A stretch of 47,499 bases of DNA from an uncultured Methylococcaceae bacterium. GTDB taxonomy: Bacteria; Pseudomonadota; Gammaproteobacteria; Methylococcales; Methylococcaceae. Position numbers and translations under genes: made by a program. The notes under the pieces were generated by a model, which saw only the letters and a program-made list of their open reading frames with translations, was not told the origin of the DNA and did no database searches. The stretch covers positions 1 through 47,499 of the forward strand of contig CAIYXP010000333.1 in assembly GCA_903930145.1 (NCBI GenBank). Reading direction: 5' to 3'. This document shows, piece by piece, positions 43,820-47,499 of this stretch (positions are counted from its first letter, which is position 1; each line of letters starts with the position of its first letter).

Positions 43820-44359
43820 TCACAGAATGGCGAAAGGCCGCCCTAGCCGGTCTAGCTTCAGCCTGAAGGCCGAAACAAAGGGTATGTCGTCGTCTTCGAA
43901 GTCAACACCCTCGGCAGTCTTGGCAGGACTGTGACCGCCGCCGCCTTTTGGGTCGGGTTTGGCATCGTACCGTTTTGAATCGGCTGCTTTGGTCGTGGAG
44001 TCGGTCGAGGGGCTTCCCTCGTTGGATTCCCCTTTGCCGGACAGCATTTTCATCTCATGGCCTAGAATTTCTGTGGTGTACTGGTCTTGGCCCGCTTGGT
44101 TTTGCCATCTGTGGGTGCGGATGCGCCCTTCAATGAATACCAAGCTGCCCTTTTTCAGATACCGTGCGGCGACATCGCCGGTCGGACCAAACAGGACAAC
44201 CCGGTGCCATTCGGTTTCTTGGCGGGTTTCGCCCGTGGCCTTGTCCTTGTAGGACTCGGAGGTGGCGATAGCCAGATTGGCGACGCATTTGCCTTCTGTG
44301 GTGTAGCGGACTTCGGGTTCACGGCCCAGTCTGCCGATGAGTTGGACTTTGTTCAACAT
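43820..44359 (-). CDS. ssb: Single-stranded DNA-binding protein, extended tail
   Basis: A 179-aa SSB. The OB fold ([40 protein letters not shown], about 1-105) is standard. The usual acidic tip DDDIPF that binds partner proteins is at residues 156-161, but it is followed by 18 more residues ([18 protein letters not shown]). In canonical SSBs the tip is the C-terminus and its free end matters for binding. This tail may be a lost stop or an element-specific feature. Leader copy 9 precedes it. Confidence 0.93.
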   Translation of the reverse strand: MLNKVQLIGRLGREPEVRYTTEGKCVANLAIATSESYKDKATGETRQETEWHRVVLFGPTGDVAARYLKKGSLVFIEGRIRTHRWQNQAGQDQYTTEILGHEMKMLSGKGESNEGSPSTDSTTKAADSKRYDAKPDPKGGGGHSPAKTAEGVDFEDDDIPFVSAFRLKLDRLGRPFAIL

Positions 44360-44481
44360 GCTTGCTCTCCTACCCGCCGCACTCGGGGGTCGTTGTCAAA
44401 CCCGGCGTGTGCGGTGCGCCGGACTTCCGAAGGCGGGCAAGCCCCTGTCGGGAAATGCAAACGCCCCCGGACAGGGTTGGT
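44360..44481 (-). ncRNA. Structured leader, copy 9 (ssb), long form
   Basis: GCTTGC pairs perfectly with GCAAGC adjoining the ATG, with AGGAGA between. The CCC/GGG inner hairpin and ACCAACCC 5' end are conserved. A longer spacer (about 70 nt, GC-rich) separates the two strands than in other copies. Confidence 0.7.
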
Positions 44482-44726
44482 AAAAAAATGGCTGTTCTTT
44501 TAGAGCGCCCAGCTTGCGCTTCCCCGGTTTCAATGGTGAAACGTGGGATTGAAATCGCATGGAAAATCCAAGCGACGGATCAGTGCCATTTGTAACGCAT
44601 TTTCAACCTCTACGGTGTTCGGAAAGATGGCTAAATCCGGCATCTTTTTGAAGACAGTATCAAACCGGCTTGCGCTACCATCGAAGGCCAAACCCATTTC
44701 ACTTTTAACTACTATGAGGACAGTCC
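44482..44726. other. Divergent regulatory spacer between ssb and acaB
   Basis: No gene seen. A perfect inverted repeat GTTTCA-atgg-TGAAAC lies at 44527-44542 and is a possible operator. This spacer should hold the promoter for the long leftward module and for the AcaB gene; I cannot point to a clean -10/-35 pair. A GAGGA ribosome site precedes the acaB ATG. Confidence 0.4.
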
Positions 44727-45419
44727 ATGGCAGAAGCCAAAGCCCGATCTTACAGCCGCCCCGTGTTCGACCAGACCGTCACCCTGCAAAGCGAGCAGGC
44801 GCAAAGGGTTTACGAGCGCGAATTCCGCCGCGTGGTGGAAGCCCTGTACGCCATCGACGTGATATTGCGCATCATCGGCGACAGCCAGGAGGCGGATTCT
44901 GTTGAAAACATGGTCAGCGAGATGATTGGCGAATGCGCCAAAGAAATCAAAAACGAGCAGGCAAGGTTTGACAAGCTCAAGGAGGACAACGGCATTACCG
45001 CCATTCCACGGTACACCCATCCCGGACAGGTTCAAATCCGCATCGTGTCGCCACAGGCAGCACAGTTTGCCGCCTTGTTGCAAAAGATGGATGCGCTGAT
45101 GATCTCGCTGGACACACTCTGGCTATGCGGGGTGATGGGCAACAAGCAGCGCGGGAACGGGGTTTACCAGTGGCAGCAGAGGCTGCTCAGGTTGGGCCGA
45201 AAGATCGTTGACATCGAAAGGCGGGCAAGGGTTTCGGCGGCAAGGCGGGGCAAGGGGGATGAGGTTAGGGAGGCGGCTGGGGAATTAGCCGACCCTTTGG
45301 GGCCGGAAGGTTTGGACACCCCATCAACCGAACCGACCGGTGCGCAAACGGAAACCCCAACGAGCGGGTCGGACGTGCAATCTAGGCCGTTGTGTGAAAT
45401 GGAAAAACAAAACCCTTGA
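44727..45419 (+). CDS. AcaB/DUF1845-family (PFL_4669-type) element regulator
   Basis: A 230-aa protein of the family annotated as PFL_4669 integrating-conjugative-element protein or AcaB transcriptional regulator. Motifs: LQSEQAQRVYEREFRRVVEALYAID, LKEDNGITAIPRYTHPGQVQIRIVSPQAAQFAALLQKMDALM, LDTLWLCGVMGNKQRGNGVYQWQQRL. The C-terminus is disordered. AcaB activates transfer functions in IncC-type plasmids; here it reads opposite to the recombination module. A control role is inferred from family. Confidence 0.85.
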   Translation: MAEAKARSYSRPVFDQTVTLQSEQAQRVYEREFRRVVEALYAIDVILRIIGDSQEADSVENMVSEMIGECAKEIKNEQARFDKLKEDNGITAIPRYTHPGQVQIRIVSPQAAQFAALLQKMDALMISLDTLWLCGVMGNKQRGNGVYQWQQRLLRLGRKIVDIERRARVSAARRGKGDEVREAAGELADPLGPEGLDTPSTEPTGAQTETPTSGSDVQSRPLCEMEKQNP

Positions 45420-45476
45420 CAAGCTTCGCGACTTAACCATCTAGCGTACGATTTTTTGCATTTTCTGAAGCGACCC

Positions 45477-47141
45477 CTATGGGCCCAAAAAGGACTTGGC
45501 ATAGCCAAGGAATTCTGTATGTGGATTTCTTTGTTCTTGCCACCTATTTGGATTCGATGGAGGCGTTTCCCGGCGCTGGCTTACAGTCATAACAAGCCGC
45601 CGTTTGGCACGCGAAACGCCAACAAAAAAAGCACAGCGTTCTTCATCAGGCTTGCCCCAAAAGGTTTGCTTCTCGACACCAAGAATGATGACTGAATCAA
45701 ACTCTAATCCTTTGCTTTTGTGTATGGTCAGTATGCGTACAGCTTGGTCATCCGAAAAGCGTTCAAGGGCTTTCGGTAAATTTGGTTCGAGTTTAAGAAG
45801 TTCTTCAATTCGTGTCTTGGTGTCACGGATGACCTCCTTAAGCCTAACTTCCGATTCATAATCATGCGAAAGCGCCACCACAGCTTCATTGCCAACTTTC
45901 TTAAGGAAGCCAAGCACGTAATCCCACCAACCTAATAAAGACTCTTCACGAGCCTCAACGAGAATTATGGATTTTCGCTGCTGCTGAATAAATCCCTGGA
46001 AATCCTGCCGAATGCTTGCTTGCACTTCGTCGTCAGCAAACGGAGCCAGTTGATTCGTCAGCCTTGTCCAAGCTTTGGGTTCGCGCTGACCATAGAGGCA
46101 GGAGAGATAATCGACGATTAACCGAGCGGCAGGTTCTGTGGTGATGTCCTGCATTTGTTGCTCGTTGCGGAAGGGAATACCCTGCTTTTCGAGTTCCGCC
46201 ATAAGATGGTCTGCGTATAAATCAGGCTGTCTGGATACCAATATGGCGATTTCCGAGAGTGACATTTGTTCATCTCTTACCCAATTAGCGATTACTTCAG
46301 CCAAGCATTTTGCTTCCTCCCGACTGTCATCAAAACCCCACGCAAAAATCTCTCCTTCATCGCCTATAAGTTGCTCATCAGGCATAACAGAATCAGGATC
46401 AAGTACTCGAATGATCTCGTTTTGCATCCGCAGTAGGCGTGGCTTCGAGCGAAAATTGAGATACATATTGAGGGGTACTGCTTTGAAATCTAACGCGAAT
46501 GTCTTAAAAATACCATCAAGAGCGCCAGCCCAGCCCATTATCTTTTGTTTGGTATCACCCACAGCAGTTAAGCGAATGGATGCGCCCTTAAAAGCAATCC
46601 TCACTAGCTCATATTGTTTGTTCGTGCAGTCTTGGAATTCATCTAAGAAAACATCCGTATAAGTCTGACGGAGTGCATTTCTAGCAATAACGGATTTATT
46701 CAATATTTGAATCGCCAAAGGCACCAAGTCGCTAAATTCAATCTGCTTTCGGGTGATTCTTTTGCCCCCGATTGTGTAATCCGCATCAAGAGCGTCATCA
46801 CCTGCCAACAGTGTTCGGAAGCGATCAATGATGCGTTTGGCAAAGGCATCAAAAGTGTAACTATCAAGGCGTGAGGCAAGGTTGGAACCACAACGTCGCT
46901 GAACTCTCTCCTTCAAGTTTTTGCTGGCATCACGCTTGAAAGATATTGCCAAAATCCGCTTAGGGTAGCGGCATGTGCCTGTGCGCAGCAGGAAATCCGC
47001 CCGCTGTGCAAGCATTTCCGTCTTGCCCGCGCCCGGCCCTGCGGTCAACGCAAGACAGTGCGTTTGCTCCCTCGCTGCCCGCTCGGCATTCGTTTCAAGT
47101 GTTAGCCCGTCTGCGGGCAACCATGTGGCGGCTGGAATCAT
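45477..47141 (-). CDS. gajB: UvrD-like helicase, Gabija GajB-like
   Basis: A 554-aa superfamily 1A helicase. Motif I LTAGPGAGKTEML (about 32-44), Q/II DVFLDEFQDCTN (about 167-178), III AVGDTKQKIMGWAG, IV LNFRSKPRLLRMQNE, V TIHKSKGLEFDSVIIL and VI FFVGVSRAKRRLVM. The length is moderate with no 1B/2B expansions, as in GajB. It overlaps the OLD-nuclease gene by 4 nt. In Gabija, GajA (OLD ATPase-Toprim nuclease) and GajB protect against phage; here this follows from domain type and gene order. Confidence 0.8.
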   Translation of the reverse strand: MIPAATWLPADGLTLETNAERAAREQTHCLALTAGPGAGKTEMLAQRADFLLRTGTCRYPKRILAISFKRDASKNLKERVQRRCGSNLASRLDSYTFDAFAKRIIDRFRTLLAGDDALDADYTIGGKRITRKQIEFSDLVPLAIQILNKSVIARNALRQTYTDVFLDEFQDCTNKQYELVRIAFKGASIRLTAVGDTKQKIMGWAGALDGIFKTFALDFKAVPLNMYLNFRSKPRLLRMQNEIIRVLDPDSVMPDEQLIGDEGEIFAWGFDDSREEAKCLAEVIANWVRDEQMSLSEIAILVSRQPDLYADHLMAELEKQGIPFRNEQQMQDITTEPAARLIVDYLSCLYGQREPKAWTRLTNQLAPFADDEVQASIRQDFQGFIQQQRKSIILVEAREESLLGWWDYVLGFLKKVGNEAVVALSHDYESEVRLKEVIRDTKTRIEELLKLEPNLPKALERFSDDQAVRILTIHKSKGLEFDSVIILGVEKQTFWGKPDEERCAFFVGVSRAKRRLVMTVSQRRETPPSNPNRWQEQRNPHTEFLGYAKSFLGP

Positions 47142-47499
47142 TCGGGCAACTCCGCGAGTTTTGCAATCACTGCATCCGCCAATCGTCCAAGCGATTCCGG
47201 CATGTTCGCGAGTAATTCTTTGTCGCTTAGTTGCGCAAGAGCATCAATATGTGCTGCCGGCTTGCTGCCAAGCTTGAATCGCTGGTGGTATGTGCCGAAT
47301 AGCTTGCGTTCTTCTTCGCTGTATTGAGATGAATCGTGGTGGGATTTCCCTAAGACTGCTTTAATTGTTGCAATATCAACTTTTTCCTCCTCAACATCGT
47401 AGGCATCGGGATAGGCAAGAAGCATCGCAAAGTCGAGATCCAATGGGAACGAAAAGAATATGCCACGCTTTTCAAGGTACTTAACTGATGTTACGCACG
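47138..47499 (-). CDS. gajA: OLD-family nuclease, C-terminal part (Gabija GajA-like), runs off the window
   Basis: The frame is open to the window edge (CVTSVKYLEKRGIFFSFPLDLDF...). The visible 120 residues are the typical C-terminal end of Toprim-containing OLD nucleases: PLDLDFAMLLAYPDAY, KAVLGKS, EERKLFGTYHQRFKLGSKPAAHI and ALAQLSDKELLANMPESLGRL. The ATPase and Toprim catalytic residues are outside the window. It shares ATGA with the GajB-like gene. Confidence 0.75.
   Translation of the reverse strand, partial: CVTSVKYLEKRGIFFSFPLDLDFAMLLAYPDAYDVEEEKVDIATIKAVLGKSHHDSSQYSEEERKLFGTYHQRFKLGSKPAAHIDALAQLSDKELLANMPESLGRLADAVIAKLAELPE

Noticed and set aside
29870-44481. Reading the repeated G/C-rich leaders as a CRISPR array, REP elements or plain terminators
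   Set aside because: They are not evenly spaced repeats, lie only before start codons in gene orientation, end at or within a few bases of the ATG with the ribosome site inside, and mostly lack T-runs. A 5' leader RNA fits better.

Overview
The window is a gammaproteobacterial chromosome segment with an integrated mobile element in its right half. The housekeeping order def-fmt-rsmB-DUF4390-ntrY-ntrX-trkA, divergent from LysM-dprA-smg-topA-tsaC-ispB, fits a gammaproteobacterium. The NtrYX pair beside DUF4390 would suit a methanotroph-like (Methylococcales) or related lineage, but that placement is a guess.

1-10.5 kb is an accessory, partly decayed stretch. It holds a GIDE-domain/EF-hand membrane protein with a broken 5' end, a SagB/ThcOx-type flavoprotein, a tautomerase, a hicAB toxin-antitoxin pair, a PhnD-like binding protein, and debris (a tautomerase start duplicate, a HicB tail, an IS1634-type transposase head). 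A type IIG-like restriction-methylase gene has been truncated by that insertion sequence. DUF2442/DUF4160 and higBA pairs follow, then a PLD-nuclease/SNF2 helicase that has lost its second helicase lobe. It reads as a derelict defence island. 10.5-26.4 kb is core genome in two divergent operons, ending in ispB and a tRNA-Pro(CGG) gene. The LysM gene carries a one-base frameshift in a G run.

26.4-47.5 kb is an integrative (probably conjugative) element. A tyrosine integrase and an excisionase-like gene abut the tRNA-Pro 3' end. Leftward-transcribed genes follow: a GHKL ATPase (broken), a TraC/Toprim-type primase (frameshifted), RadC, a CobT-like VWA protein, a DUF3150 protein, a WGR protein, a CobS-like AAA+ ATPase, a RelE-type toxin-antitoxin pair, a YqaJ exonuclease, a Bet/RecT annealase and SSB. 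This gene set resembles the recombination/maintenance module of SXT/R391-type elements. A divergent AcaB/DUF1845 regulator and a Gabija-like GajA (partial)/GajB defence pair close the window. Conjugation genes and the second att site are not in view.

The most striking signal is a family of about 13 short structured leaders in the element. One sits directly upstream of nearly every gene that is not translationally coupled to its predecessor. Each has a GGGG-N-CCCC core and a second hairpin whose 3' strand ends at or within a few bases of the ATG, with the ribosome-binding site in its loop. The helix sequences differ between copies while pairing is kept. Position and gene context recall the 'radC RNA motif', and the strands look able to form competing helices.
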